In this document: positions 16,690 through 26,413 of the stretch, piece after piece
Layout of the letters: each line of letters opens with the position of its first letter
How positions within the stretch are numbered: position 1 is the stretch's first letter
Assembly: GCF_020215705.1 (NCBI RefSeq)
Contig: NZ_JAIWNB010000002.1
Coordinates: forward strand, 496,001 to 560,000
Reading direction: 5' to 3'
Length of the DNA stretch: 64,000 bases
Origin: Nonomuraea aurantiaca
GTDB lineage: Bacteria; Actinomycetota; Actinomycetes; Streptosporangiales; Streptosporangiaceae
Notes under the pieces: model-generated
What the model was told of the DNA's origin: nothing
What the model saw: only the letters and a program-made list of their open reading frames with translations
The model's database searches: none
Program-made: the position numbers and the translations under genes

Positions 16690-17471
16690 AGCTCGCGGCA
16701 CAGGAGCAGTTGCTGCCCGGCCGTTCCCTGCAGGAGAAGTTCGCGTTCGCGACCGAGGCCGGGTTCGACGCGATCGAGCTGCGCGGCAAGGGGGACTTCC
16801 ACTTCGCCAACCGCCTGACCGAGCTCAAGCGGGCGCTGGCCGACGGCGTGGTCATGCCGACGGTGTGCGTGGACATGCCGCACTTCATCGGCGACTTCGA
16901 CCCCGCCAAGCGCACGGACGCGATCCAGCAGCTCAGATCGCAGCTCACGGTCATCGCCGAGCTCGGCGGCATCGGGGTGATGACGCCCGCCTCCTGGGGA
17001 CAGTTCTCGCGCAGGCTGCCGCCGTTCGAGCCGCCGCGCAGCGCGGAGGAGGACCGCGAGGTGCTCACCGAGGCGCTGGGGGTGCTCGGCGAGCACGCGC
17101 AGCGCAACGGCGTGCTGATCATGCTGGAGCCGCTCAACCGCTACGAGAACCACATGGTCAACACGCTCGCAGACGCGGTGTCGTACTGCTCGATGGACTC
17201 CATCAAGGTCGTCGGCGACACCTATCACATGAACATCGAGGAGGACGATCCCTGCCGCTCGCTGATCGAGGCGGCCCCCTACCTCGCGCACATGCAGATC
17301 AGCGAGTCCAACCGGAACGAGCCCGGGACCGGTCATCTCGACTGGGGCGCGCAGCTGGCCACGCTCGACGCCCTCGGCTATGACGGCTATCTGGCGCTCG
17401 AATGCCGCCTGCGCGGTGAGCCGGAGATCGTCCTGCCGCAGACGGCCGCGTTCATCAGGAAGTTCCTATGA
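16686..17471 (+). CDS. Sugar phosphate isomerase/epimerase-like TIM-barrel protein
   Basis: 261 residues of the xylose-isomerase-like AP-endonuclease 2 superfamily. Motifs include FATEAGFDAIELRGKG, ELGGIGVMTPASWG, the metal-ligand region MLEPLNRYENHMVNT, VVGDTYHMNIEE and a final GYLALECRLRG. Glu, Asp, His and Glu ligands for a divalent metal are present. Such enzymes epimerise or isomerise keto-sugars or inosose-like compounds, and in oxidation pathways often act on 3-keto sugars. It is coupled by 4-bp overlaps to the dehydrogenase before and the hydrolase after. Confidence 0.85.
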   Translation: MKLAAQEQLLPGRSLQEKFAFATEAGFDAIELRGKGDFHFANRLTELKRALADGVVMPTVCVDMPHFIGDFDPAKRTDAIQQLRSQLTVIAELGGIGVMTPASWGQFSRRLPPFEPPRSAEEDREVLTEALGVLGEHAQRNGVLIMLEPLNRYENHMVNTLADAVSYCSMDSIKVVGDTYHMNIEEDDPCRSLIEAAPYLAHMQISESNRNEPGTGHLDWGAQLATLDALGYDGYLALECRLRGEPEIVLPQTAAFIRKFL

Positions 17472-18787
17472 TCCTCCGCGACGCCGTGCGGGTGCTGGTG
17501 GCCAACTGGGACGGCAGCTACACGGTTCCCTCACGGCGTCTCTACCCGCATCAGTGGAGCTGGGACTCCGCCTTCGTCGCGATCGGCAACGCCCGCTGGT
17601 CCCCGCGCCGGGCCAGGTCGGAGCTGCTGGCCCTGTTCGGTTCGCAGTGGCGCGACGGCAGGGTGCCGCACATCGCGTTCAATCCCAGGGTGCCCGAGGG
17701 CGCCTACTTCCCCGGCCCCGAGTTCTGGCAGTCACGGGCCCCGTCCGGCTCGGCGACCTCCGGCATCGTGCAGCCGCCGGTGCACGCCCTGGCCGCCTGG
17801 CGGGTGTACCTGGCCGAGCCGGACCCGACCTTCCTGCGCCGGCTCTATCCCCGGCTGGTGGCGCAGCAGCAATACCTGCGCAACGCGCGGCGCTCTCCCG
17901 AGGGGCTGATCTCGATCGTGCACCCGTGGGAGTCGGGCATGGACAACAGCCCGGCCTGGGACGTTCCGCTGGCCGCCGTCGACGCGGGGACCGTCGCGGT
18001 CGAGCGCCGGGATCTGGACACCGTCAGCGCCGACGAGCGGCCCACCGACCTGGACTACGAGCGCTACATCGCACTCGCCCGCGACTACCGCGACACCGGC
18101 TACCGCCGGGCCGGCGCGTTCTGCGTCGAGGACCCGCTGTTCAACGCCGCGTACGGCGTGGCGGAGCTGACGCTGGCGGAGATCGCGAAGGTGTGCGGCG
18201 GCGACCCGGAGCCGCACCTGCGCGAGGCCGCCGCGGTCACCGCGGCCATGGTCGAGCACCTCTACGACGACGGCCTGTTCCATGCCCGCGACGTGCTCAC
18301 CGGCTGCCCGATCCGCTCCAACAGCGCCGCCGGGCTGGTGCCGCTCATGCTGCCCGACCTGCCGCGCGACCTCGTCAACGCGCTGATCGGCACGGCGCTG
18401 GACCGGTTCGGGCTGAAGGACGGCGTGCTGCCCAGCTTCGCGCCCGCCGCGCCGGAGTTCGACCCGGCGCGTTACTGGCGCGGGCCGAGCTGGATCAACC
18501 TGACCTGGCTGGTCTGGCAGGGCCTGCGGGAGCGCCGCCCGGACCTGGCGGCCCCGCTGGCCGACGGCATGATCAGGGCGGTCACCGAGTCCGGCTTCCG
18601 CGAGTACTTCGACCCGTTCACCCTGCAGGGCCACGGCTGCCGCGACTTCAGCTGGTCAGCTGCGCTCATCCTCGACGTGGTCGCGGAGCACGGCCTGGAC
18701 GGTATGCCTCCTACGGGCGGCGAGATCGGCCAGGAGCTGGGGGGCCTCGGCGAAGCCGACGACATCGGTGATCAGGTGCTCGCGTAG
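17468..18787 (+). CDS. GH63/MGH1-like glycoside hydrolase (glucosylglycerate hydrolase-like)
   Basis: 439 residues of the (alpha/alpha)6-barrel group that includes mycobacterial glucosylglycerate hydrolase and Thermus mannosylglycerate hydrolase. Motifs: PHQWSWDSAFVAIGNARW, SGIVQPPVHALAAW, HPWESGMDNSPAWD with acidic catalytic candidates, and YWRGPSWINLTWLVW. There is no signal peptide, so the substrate is cytoplasmic, probably imported by the neighbouring ABC system. gpgS lies 2 kb away, which fits a glucosylglycerate-type substrate but does not prove it. Its last 44 codons (from 18656) overlap the opposing dehydrogenase gene; the last 30 or so residues look like read-through into that gene. 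Confidence 0.82.
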   Translation: MILRDAVRVLVANWDGSYTVPSRRLYPHQWSWDSAFVAIGNARWSPRRARSELLALFGSQWRDGRVPHIAFNPRVPEGAYFPGPEFWQSRAPSGSATSGIVQPPVHALAAWRVYLAEPDPTFLRRLYPRLVAQQQYLRNARRSPEGLISIVHPWESGMDNSPAWDVPLAAVDAGTVAVERRDLDTVSADERPTDLDYERYIALARDYRDTGYRRAGAFCVEDPLFNAAYGVAELTLAEIAKVCGGDPEPHLREAAAVTAAMVEHLYDDGLFHARDVLTGCPIRSNSAAGLVPLMLPDLPRDLVNALIGTALDRFGLKDGVLPSFAPAAPEFDPARYWRGPSWINLTWLVWQGLRERRPDLAAPLADGMIRAVTESGFREYFDPFTLQGHGCRDFSWSAALILDVVAEHGLDGMPPTGGEIGQELGGLGEADDIGDQVLA

Positions 18788-19759
18788 CAGGTCACCCCGC
18801 CGCCTGAGCAGCGCGATCGTCTCGTACGACAGCCGCTCCCGGTCCCAGGCGTGGGCCAGCCCGCGCGGCACCCGGCCGATCTGGGCGCAGCGCAGCGACA
18901 GGCCGTTGTGGTGGAACTCCTCACCCAGCCGCACCTCGTCGGCGCCGTCGGTGTAGAAGGCCAGGTCGATCACCGTGCCCTGCGGCCTGAGCAGCTTCAG
19001 CGCCAGTGCGAGGGCGCGGGGCCTGCCACGGCACTGGAAGACCACGTCGGCGCCGCGGTCGCTCGGCGCGTGCCGCCAGCGTCGCTTCAGCTCGACGGCC
19101 GGGTCCTCGCCGACGGCCAGGGTCCCGGCGCCGAGCGCCTCGGCGATGTCCAGCCTGGCCGGGGTCTCGTCCACGACCACGACCTCCGCCGCACCGTACG
19201 CGATGGCGAAGGAGGCGGTCAGCAGGCCGACCACGCCCGCGCCGACGACGGCCACGCGCCGCCCGCGTACCCCGTCGCCGAGGTCCGCGACACCGGATCC
19301 GTGCAGGTCGGTGGCCGCGTGCAGCAGCCCGTTCGCGCAGATCGGCCCCATGTGGGCGACGAAGACGCCGAGCATCGGGTCGAGGTCGCCGGGCAGCTCC
19401 ACGAACCGGTCGTTCATCGGGTCGGCCACGTAACCGGTGCGGTGCCCGTAGGCCATCGCGACCAGCGCGCCCTCGCGCACCGCCCGGGTGCGCGTCTCGA
19501 CCACCCGGCCCACCTGCATGTACCCGATGCCGCGCACCGGATAGCCGATCGACGGGGTGCCCTCGGCGAACAGCCCGAGCGCCGGATCCCAGGTCGCGGC
19601 CAGGTAAGGGTTGCTGCCCTTGACGTAGGTGAGCTCGGTGCCCGCCGAGATCCCGCTGTGCGTGGTGACCACCCGGAACCCGCCCTCGGGCACGGCGCCG
19701 AGCTTCTCCTCGACCAGCCTGACCTCGCCAGGCGCCTCTATGCTCAGCACCTCACCCAT
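18656..19759 (-). CDS. Second MDR oxidoreductase, paralogue of 15625-16689
   Basis: 367 residues. The N-terminal THSGISAGTELTYVKGSNPYL matches the paralogue's YSGVSAGTELTAYRGTNPYL and likewise lacks the catalytic zinc Cys. The Rossmann segment is RVAVVGAGVVGLLTASFAIA. It is the second gene of a two-gene operon, its start overlapping the oxidoreductase stop by 8 bp. Its 3' 132 bp overlap the end of the opposing GH63-like gene. Two paralogous dehydrogenases facing each other in one locus suggest two successive or alternative oxidations of the same sugar. Confidence 0.85.
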   Translation of the reverse strand: MGEVLSIEAPGEVRLVEEKLGAVPEGGFRVVTTHSGISAGTELTYVKGSNPYLAATWDPALGLFAEGTPSIGYPVRGIGYMQVGRVVETRTRAVREGALVAMAYGHRTGYVADPMNDRFVELPGDLDPMLGVFVAHMGPICANGLLHAATDLHGSGVADLGDGVRGRRVAVVGAGVVGLLTASFAIAYGAAEVVVVDETPARLDIAEALGAGTLAVGEDPAVELKRRWRHAPSDRGADVVFQCRGRPRALALALKLLRPQGTVIDLAFYTDGADEVRLGEEFHHNGLSLRCAQIGRVPRGLAHAWDRERLSYETIALLRRRGDLLREHLITDVVGFAEAPQLLADLAARRRHTVQAVLRDHVEDERS

Positions 19760-20705
19760 CGAGCGTCGTCACCGGCTTCCGTGACGCCGCGGACCGCGCC
19801 AGGGCGAGCGCGAGCCGGTGGGTCTTCAGCGCCTCCCGGTACGGCACGCGCACATCGGCCTCCTTGCCCTGTACGGCGTCGATGAAGGTCCGATCCACCC
19901 GTACCTTCGCCGCGCCGCCGTCCTGCACCGTGGTCTCGCCGTCCACCAGCAGCCGGTCCTCGCTCAGGTCGAGCGAGACGCCCTCGGCATGCACCTCCAG
20001 CCCCGCCCGGTGCTTGCGCGCCAGCAGGCTGGTCGCGGCGAGCAGCCCCGCCGCGCCGCCCGCGAACCGCAGCACCGCCGCCGTGGCCCGGTCGACCTCG
20101 CCGTCCGTGTCGTTGTCGGCCGGTACGGCATGCACCATCGTCACCTCGCCCACCAGGACTCTGGCCAGGTCGAGGACGTGGATGGCCTGCTCGACCAGCT
20201 GGCCGCCCGACATTTCAGGCTTCAGCCACCAGCCGACCGGGGGCACCTTGTCCAGCCAGTGGCCCAGCGCCAGCCGTACCGGACGGTCGCCCAGTACTTC
20301 GCGTGCCTGGTCAACGATGTCCAGGTAACGCCAATGGTGTCCGACGGCCGAGGGCAGGCCCCGGCGATCGATTTCATCGGCGATCTTTTCCGCTGTCGTG
20401 AGGTCAAGTGAAAGCGGCTTTTCTACAAAAATCGGCAGATTGCATGCTAGAACCTCCTTTTCCGGGTTACCGTGCGCAAAAGGAGGCACACAGACATAGA
20501 CCGCGTCCAAACCGCCGGCATCCAGAAGGTCGGCATGGCTGTGGTAGGCAGGGGAGCCGTGCCGTGCGGCCAGAGCCCCGGCCCTTCGGGGATCTGTGTC
20601 GGCGATTCCCGCGATCACCACGTCGGAGAAACCGGACAGGACATCCGCGTGGCGAGCGGCGACATTTCCGGCACCGATGATGCCGACCCGCGTGATGGGG
20701 AACAC
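19752..20705 (-). CDS. Gfo/Idh/MocA-family NAD(P)-dependent oxidoreductase
   Basis: 317 residues: N-terminal Rossmann fold ITRVGIIGAGNVAARHADVL, catalytic-site IFVEKPLSL with the conserved Lys, and the second half with GHHWRYLD and GGQLVEQAIHVLDLARVLVG, where the His is the family catalytic position. It likely oxidises or reduces a sugar or inositol hydroxyl. The start is taken as GTG at 20705, right before the Rossmann motif. The open frame continues about 970 bp further upstream, opposite gpgS, but that extension has no domain and would antisense a clear gene. Confidence 0.88.
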   Translation of the reverse strand: MFPITRVGIIGAGNVAARHADVLSGFSDVVIAGIADTDPRRAGALAARHGSPAYHSHADLLDAGGLDAVYVCVPPFAHGNPEKEVLACNLPIFVEKPLSLDLTTAEKIADEIDRRGLPSAVGHHWRYLDIVDQAREVLGDRPVRLALGHWLDKVPPVGWWLKPEMSGGQLVEQAIHVLDLARVLVGEVTMVHAVPADNDTDGEVDRATAAVLRFAGGAAGLLAATSLLARKHRAGLEVHAEGVSLDLSEDRLLVDGETTVQDGGAAKVRVDRTFIDAVQGKEADVRVPYREALKTHRLALALARSAASRKPVTTLDG

Positions 20706-20810
20706 AGACCGGCTTATCCCACATTTACGGAGAATGAAACAAACATGTTCGAAGATGCATCGTCGGGGCAGATGTCGCCAACCTGACCAGATGAGATCGG
20801 GGCTAACCGT

Positions 20811-21782
20811 ATGGAGACAGATCTGCGCGCCTTGGCCAGGGTCCAGGACTGGTACGGACCCCACTCGAGCGTCGCAGCCGAGTGGCCGGTAGAGGCGCTT
20901 CTCCGGGCCAAGGGACGGACGACGATCAGCGTCATCTTGCCCGCTCGCGACGAGGAGCGGACGGTCGGCGAGATCGTCACCGTGCTCCGTCGAGACCTCG
21001 TCGAGCGGGTGCCGCTCGTGGACGAGATCATCGTGGTCGATTCGAACTCCACCGACGCGACCGCCGCCAGAGCGGCCGCGGCGGGGGCCCGGGTGGTGGC
21101 GCAGAGCGCCGTTCTCTCGCATCTGCCGCCGCTGAGCGGCAAGGGAGAGGCGCTGTGGAAGGGGCTGGCGGCCTCCAGCGGGGATCTGATCGTGTTCGTG
21201 GACGCCGACCTGCGTAATTTCGGCTCGCACTTCGTCTCCGGGTTGCTCGGGCCGCTGCTCGCCGACAACTCCATCCAGTTCGTCAAGGCCGCCTACGAGC
21301 GGCCCTTCACCGGCGCGGACGGGGCGGTGTGGCGCGGCGGGGGCGGGCGGGTGACCGAGCTGGTCGCCAGGCCGCTGATCAACATGTTCTGGCCGGAGCT
21401 GGCCGGTTTCGTCCAGCCGCTCGGTGGGGAGTACGCCGCCCGCCGCGAGGCGCTGGAACGGGTCCCGTTCGTCACCGAGTACGGGGTGGAGTTCGGGCTG
21501 CTGGTGGACCTCCTGGAGCTGGTCGGGCTGGACGCGATGGCCCAGGTGGACCTGGGCGTGCGGGCGCACGGGCACCAGGCCATGCCCGCCCTCGGCCGGA
21601 TGGCCGGCCAGATCATGCTCACCGCGTGGTCGCGGCTGGAGCGCCAGGGCCGCGTGCTGTCCGCCACGTCCCCCGACCACCGGCTGCTGCAGTTCGGGCT
21701 GGACGGGCAGGTCGACCTGGTGGACATGTCCGTGGCGGAGCGCCCGCCGCTGGCCTCCCTCGCCGTCGAGGACGTGGCATGA
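20811..21782 (+). CDS. gpgS: Glucosyl-3-phosphoglycerate synthase
   Basis: 323 residues, GT-A fold of family GT81. Motifs: TTISVILPARDEERTVGEIV for nucleotide binding, the catalytic metal motif FVDADLRNFG, SGKGEALWKGL, AYERPF, FVQPLGGEYAARRE, and EYGVEFGLLVDLLE. It transfers glucose from UDP-glucose to 3-phosphoglycerate, the first step to glucosylglycerate, a compatible solute and precursor of methylglucose lipopolysaccharides. The GT4 gene overlaps its stop (ATGA). No dedicated phosphatase (GpgP) is visible nearby. Confidence 0.93.
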   Translation: METDLRALARVQDWYGPHSSVAAEWPVEALLRAKGRTTISVILPARDEERTVGEIVTVLRRDLVERVPLVDEIIVVDSNSTDATAARAAAAGARVVAQSAVLSHLPPLSGKGEALWKGLAASSGDLIVFVDADLRNFGSHFVSGLLGPLLADNSIQFVKAAYERPFTGADGAVWRGGGGRVTELVARPLINMFWPELAGFVQPLGGEYAARREALERVPFVTEYGVEFGLLVDLLELVGLDAMAQVDLGVRAHGHQAMPALGRMAGQIMLTAWSRLERQGRVLSATSPDHRLLQFGLDGQVDLVDMSVAERPPLASLAVEDVA

Positions 21783-22897
21783 ACGTCCTGGTGAACGCCG
21801 GCCCCTGGCTGCGGGTGCCGCCCCCGGGTTACGGCGGGATCGAGAACGTGGTGGCCACGCTGGTCCCCGCCCTGCGCGAGCGCGGGGTGCGGGTGGTCCT
21901 GGCCTCCGTGGGATCGAGCACGCTCGAGGTGGACGAGCTGATCAGCGTCTTCGACGAGGGCCAGTTCGCCGAGCTGCAGAAGCCGTACAACCAGGTGATG
22001 GGCCTCGCGCACGCGCACCAGGCCCGCGTGGCGCTCGAAATCGGCCGCCGCGACGACCTCGACCTCGTCCACGACCACCTTGAGGTGGTCGGCCCGGCCG
22101 TGCTGTCCGCGCTCGGCGGCCCGCCGGTCCTGCACACCCTGCACTGGGACCTGCGCAAGCACCCCGCCTTCTACGGGGCCTTCCCGCGGTCGATCGCGGT
22201 CAACGGCGTCTCGAACTCCCAGCTCGCCCGCGCGCCCGACGCGCTGCGCGCCGCCTCGCTCGGCGCCATCCACCTGGCCACCCCGCTCGCCGACCGCGAC
22301 GTGCGTGCCGAACGCGGCGAGCACCTCATCGCGATGGGCCGCGTCTGCGGGCTCAAGGGCACACACGTGGCCGCCAGGCTCTGCCAGAAGCTCGGCCTCC
22401 CGCTGGTCCTCGCGGGCCCGGTGAGCGGCCTGAACACCCCCGCCGAGCTGGACGCCGTCGCCCAGGACCCGGACCATCCGCTGAACGGCCACCCCGACGT
22501 CCGCTACCACGTGCACGCGGTCACCCCCTACCTCGACGGCGACCTGGTCAGATGGGTCGGCTCCGTGGGGGGCGAGACCCGCGACCACCTTTACGCCTCG
22601 GCCCGCGCCGCGCTGTTCCCCATCCAGTGGGACGAGCCCGGCGGCACCGCCGTCGTCGAGGCCCTCGCCCTGGGCGTGCCGCCGGTGGGGCTGCGCCGCG
22701 GCTGCCTGCCCGAGATCATCGACCACGGCCGGACCGGGTTCCTCGCCGATACCGAGGAGGAGCTGGCCGAGTGGGTGCTGCGGGTGGAGGAGATCGACCC
22801 CGAGGAGTGCCGCAGGGAGGCCCGCCGCCGCTTCTCACCGGCCGTCATGGCCGAGCGCTACCTGGAGCTTTACGAGGAGGTCCGCGCGCGGAGGTAA
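21779..22897 (+). CDS. GT4-family glycosyltransferase coupled to gpgS
   Basis: 372 residues with the GT-B fold. The N-terminal domain has PPPGYGGIENVVATLVPALRERG, and the C-terminal donor site has the E-x7-E region DEPGGTAVVEALALGVPPVGL followed by CLPEIIDHGRTGFL. The start ATG overlaps the gpgS stop; the longer frame upstream lies inside gpgS and is rejected. Tight coupling to GpgS suggests it extends glucosyl-3-phosphoglycerate, as MggA does with mannose in mannosylglucosylglycerate synthesis; the donor sugar is inference. Confidence 0.85.
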   Translation: MNVLVNAGPWLRVPPPGYGGIENVVATLVPALRERGVRVVLASVGSSTLEVDELISVFDEGQFAELQKPYNQVMGLAHAHQARVALEIGRRDDLDLVHDHLEVVGPAVLSALGGPPVLHTLHWDLRKHPAFYGAFPRSIAVNGVSNSQLARAPDALRAASLGAIHLATPLADRDVRAERGEHLIAMGRVCGLKGTHVAARLCQKLGLPLVLAGPVSGLNTPAELDAVAQDPDHPLNGHPDVRYHVHAVTPYLDGDLVRWVGSVGGETRDHLYASARAALFPIQWDEPGGTAVVEALALGVPPVGLRRGCLPEIIDHGRTGFLADTEEELAEWVLRVEEIDPEECRREARRRFSPAVMAERYLELYEEVRARR

Positions 22898-22912
22898 GGA
22901 GGTGCGCAGGGG

Positions 22913-23707
22913 TCAGGAGAACCCGCGCGGCAGCACGGTGACGGGGCACGACGACGCCCGCAGCACCTTCATCGCCAGCTCCCCGAGGAACACCCGGTGC
23001 GGCTGCGCGTCCTCGCTGGCCGCGCAGACCAGCAGCTCGCCCGACAGCCACTCAATCGCCTCCAGCGCCGCGGTCACGTCGTGCCCCTCGGCGATCTCCG
23101 TCTCGGCCTCGATCCCGCTCGACTCCCATGCCAGTCGTACGGCCAGCGCCAGGTCGTCCCCGAGCCGGCCCGGATCGTCCGTACGCAGGTCGAGCGTGAT
23201 GAGCCGGAGCGGCACGCCGAGCCGGAGCGCGGCCTGCGCGACCCGCTCGACGGCCTCGTCACACTGCGGGCGGTGGACGTAGGCGAGCGTCAGCCGCGAG
23301 GGCTCGGCCGGCGCCCGGTAGCCGGCGGGCGTCAGCATCACCGCCTCGGACGACAGGTGGAGCAGGCTGTCGGACGTCGCCCCGATCGAGATGCGCCCGG
23401 CCTGCCCGCCGCCCGCCGAGCCGACCACGATCAGATCGGCCTTGATCCGGCCGGCCAGCACCGACAGCCCGCGACCCGCGCCTCTGCTCTCGAACGCGAT
23501 GTACTCGGCCGGCACCCCGCCGAGCTCCTCCGCCGCGTGCGCCAGGCCGGCCTGCGCCTCGACCGCCAACCCCGGGCTGCCCGGCGGGTAGATGGCGGCC
23601 ACCGTGAGCTCGCCACCGGTGACTCGGGTGATCGCGGCACCCAGGGCGAGAGCGTCGCGTCCCCCTGACTCGCCGGTATAGCCGACGACCACGTGCTCTC
23701 CGATCAC
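22913..23707 (-). CDS. Tandem-domain universal stress protein
   Basis: 264 residues with two UspA folds. The first begins GEHVVVGYTGESGGRDAL and includes IVVGSAGGGQAGRISIGATSDSLLHL, an ATP-binding G-2x-G-9x-G type loop. The second ends LAMKVLRASSCPVTVLPRG. It is a cytoplasmic stress or dormancy protein. The GTG at 23707 is preferred because GGGAGG lies 5-6 nt upstream; the TTG at 23731 has no such site. The divergent gap to the PAP2 gene holds repeated GGNCC..GGNCC-like motifs. Confidence 0.88.
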   Translation of the reverse strand: MIGEHVVVGYTGESGGRDALALGAAITRVTGGELTVAAIYPPGSPGLAVEAQAGLAHAAEELGGVPAEYIAFESRGAGRGLSVLAGRIKADLIVVGSAGGGQAGRISIGATSDSLLHLSSEAVMLTPAGYRAPAEPSRLTLAYVHRPQCDEAVERVAQAALRLGVPLRLITLDLRTDDPGRLGDDLALAVRLAWESSGIEAETEIAEGHDVTAALEAIEWLSGELLVCAASEDAQPHRVFLGELAMKVLRASSCPVTVLPRGFS

Positions 23708-23765
23708 GACTACCTCCCTACCCGCTCCCAACTGGGACCACGCGAGCCTGCCGGACCTCTCCCGA

Positions 23766-23808
23766 GGGCCTTCGGCTCAAGGTCGGGCGATCTTCCGGAC
23801 CTTTGGCC
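23766..23808. promoter_or_regulatory. Possible DevR/DosR-like boxes between USP and PAP2 genes
   Basis: GGGCCTTCGGCTC (23766-23778) and GGACCTTTGGCC (23797-23808) resemble the GGNC..GNCC boxes by which DevR/DosR-type regulators control universal stress proteins in actinomycetes. The match is by eye and both boxes are imperfect palindromes. Confidence 0.3.
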
Positions 23809-23826
23809 TTTAGGGGGAGGCGGCGA

Positions 23827-25429
<1,603 letters not shown>

Positions 25430-25442
25430 TTAGGGTGAGCGT

Positions 25443-26354
25443 ATGGAGCTGGTGACGATTGATGACATCCGGGACGCGGCTCAGCGCATCAAGCCGGTCG
25501 CGGTGCGGACCCCGCTGGTGCCCATGGGGGAGGTCTGGGTCAAGCCGGAGAGCCTGCAGCGGGTCGGGTCGTTCAAGATCCGTGGTGCCTACAACGCCGT
25601 CGCGTCGCTGCGGCCCGACGGGGTCGTCACCCACTCCTCCGGCAATCACGGCCAGGCGCTGGCGTACGCGGCCAAGCAGTTCGGAGTGCCGTGCGTCGTC
25701 GTGGTGCCCGAGGGGACGCCCGAGGTCAAGGCGGCGGCGATCAAGGGGCACGGCGCCGAGCTGGTCGTCGTACCGCCCGAGCAGCGGATCGTCGCGGCCC
25801 TCAAGCTGGCCGAGGAGCGGGAGCTCACCATGGTCCCGCCGTACGACCATCCGGCGGTGATCGCCGGGCAGGGCACCATCGGGCTGGAGATCGTCGCGGA
25901 CCTGCCCGACGTCGAGGTGGTGGTGGTGCCGGTCAGCGGCGGCGGGCTCGCCTCGGGCATCGCCGCGGCCGTCAAGGCGCTGCGGCCGGAGGCGACCGTG
26001 CTGGGCGTCGAACCCGAGCTCGCCGCCGACGCGGCCGAGAGCCTGGCGGCCGGCCGCGTGGTGTCCTGGGAGCCGGCCCGGACCTTCCGTACGATCGCCG
26101 ACGGGTTGCGGGCCGATCTGTCGGAGCTGACGTTCGCGCACCTGCGGGAGCACCTCGACGGCATCGTCACCGTGTCGGAGGACGAGATCCGCCACGCCAT
26201 GGGCGACCTGGCCCGCTCGGCCCGCCTGGTGGCCGAGCCGAGCGGGGCGGTCACGACGGCGGCCTACCTGTCGGGCCGCGTCCCCGAGGGCCGGACGGTC
26301 CTGGTGCTGTCCGGCGGCAACGTCAACCCGGACCTGTTGCGCCAGGTGATCTAG
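25443..26354 (+). CDS. PLP-dependent threonine/serine dehydratase or racemase
   Basis: 303 residues, fold-type II PLP enzyme. The Schiff-base Lys is in VGSFKIRGAYNA, the substrate loop is SSGNHGQALAYAA, the phosphate loop VSGGGLASG, and the pyridine-N Ser sits in SGGNVNPDLL. There is no C-terminal ACT domain, so it is the short catabolic or racemase-like type, not allosteric IlvA. It deaminates Thr/Ser to 2-oxo acids, or racemises Ser. The TAG stop lies in the first unit of a duplicated 31-bp block. Confidence 0.9.
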   Translation: MELVTIDDIRDAAQRIKPVAVRTPLVPMGEVWVKPESLQRVGSFKIRGAYNAVASLRPDGVVTHSSGNHGQALAYAAKQFGVPCVVVVPEGTPEVKAAAIKGHGAELVVVPPEQRIVAALKLAEERELTMVPPYDHPAVIAGQGTIGLEIVADLPDVEVVVVPVSGGGLASGIAAAVKALRPEATVLGVEPELAADAAESLAAGRVVSWEPARTFRTIADGLRADLSELTFAHLREHLDGIVTVSEDEIRHAMGDLARSARLVAEPSGAVTTAAYLSGRVPEGRTVLVLSGGNVNPDLLRQVI

Positions 26355-26413
26355 GAGTCCACTCGTGGCGGGCGAGGTCGTCTAGGAAGTCCACTCATGG
26401 CGGGCGAGGAACG
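26351..26413. repeat. Tandem duplication (period 31) at the junction of convergent genes
   Basis: Unit one (26351-26381) and unit two (26382-26413) share the core TCCACTCGTGGCGGGCGAGG against TCCACTCATGGCGGGCGAGG. Unit one contains the dehydratase stop TAG. Unit two contains the stop and last codons (RHEWTS) of the opposing gene, so the tail of that gene has been copied past its end. Confidence 0.85.

Noticed and set aside
20706-21680. N-terminal extension of the Gfo/Idh gene across gpgS
   Set aside because: The extension has no domain and lies antisense to GpgS; the Rossmann motif directly follows the GTG at 20705.
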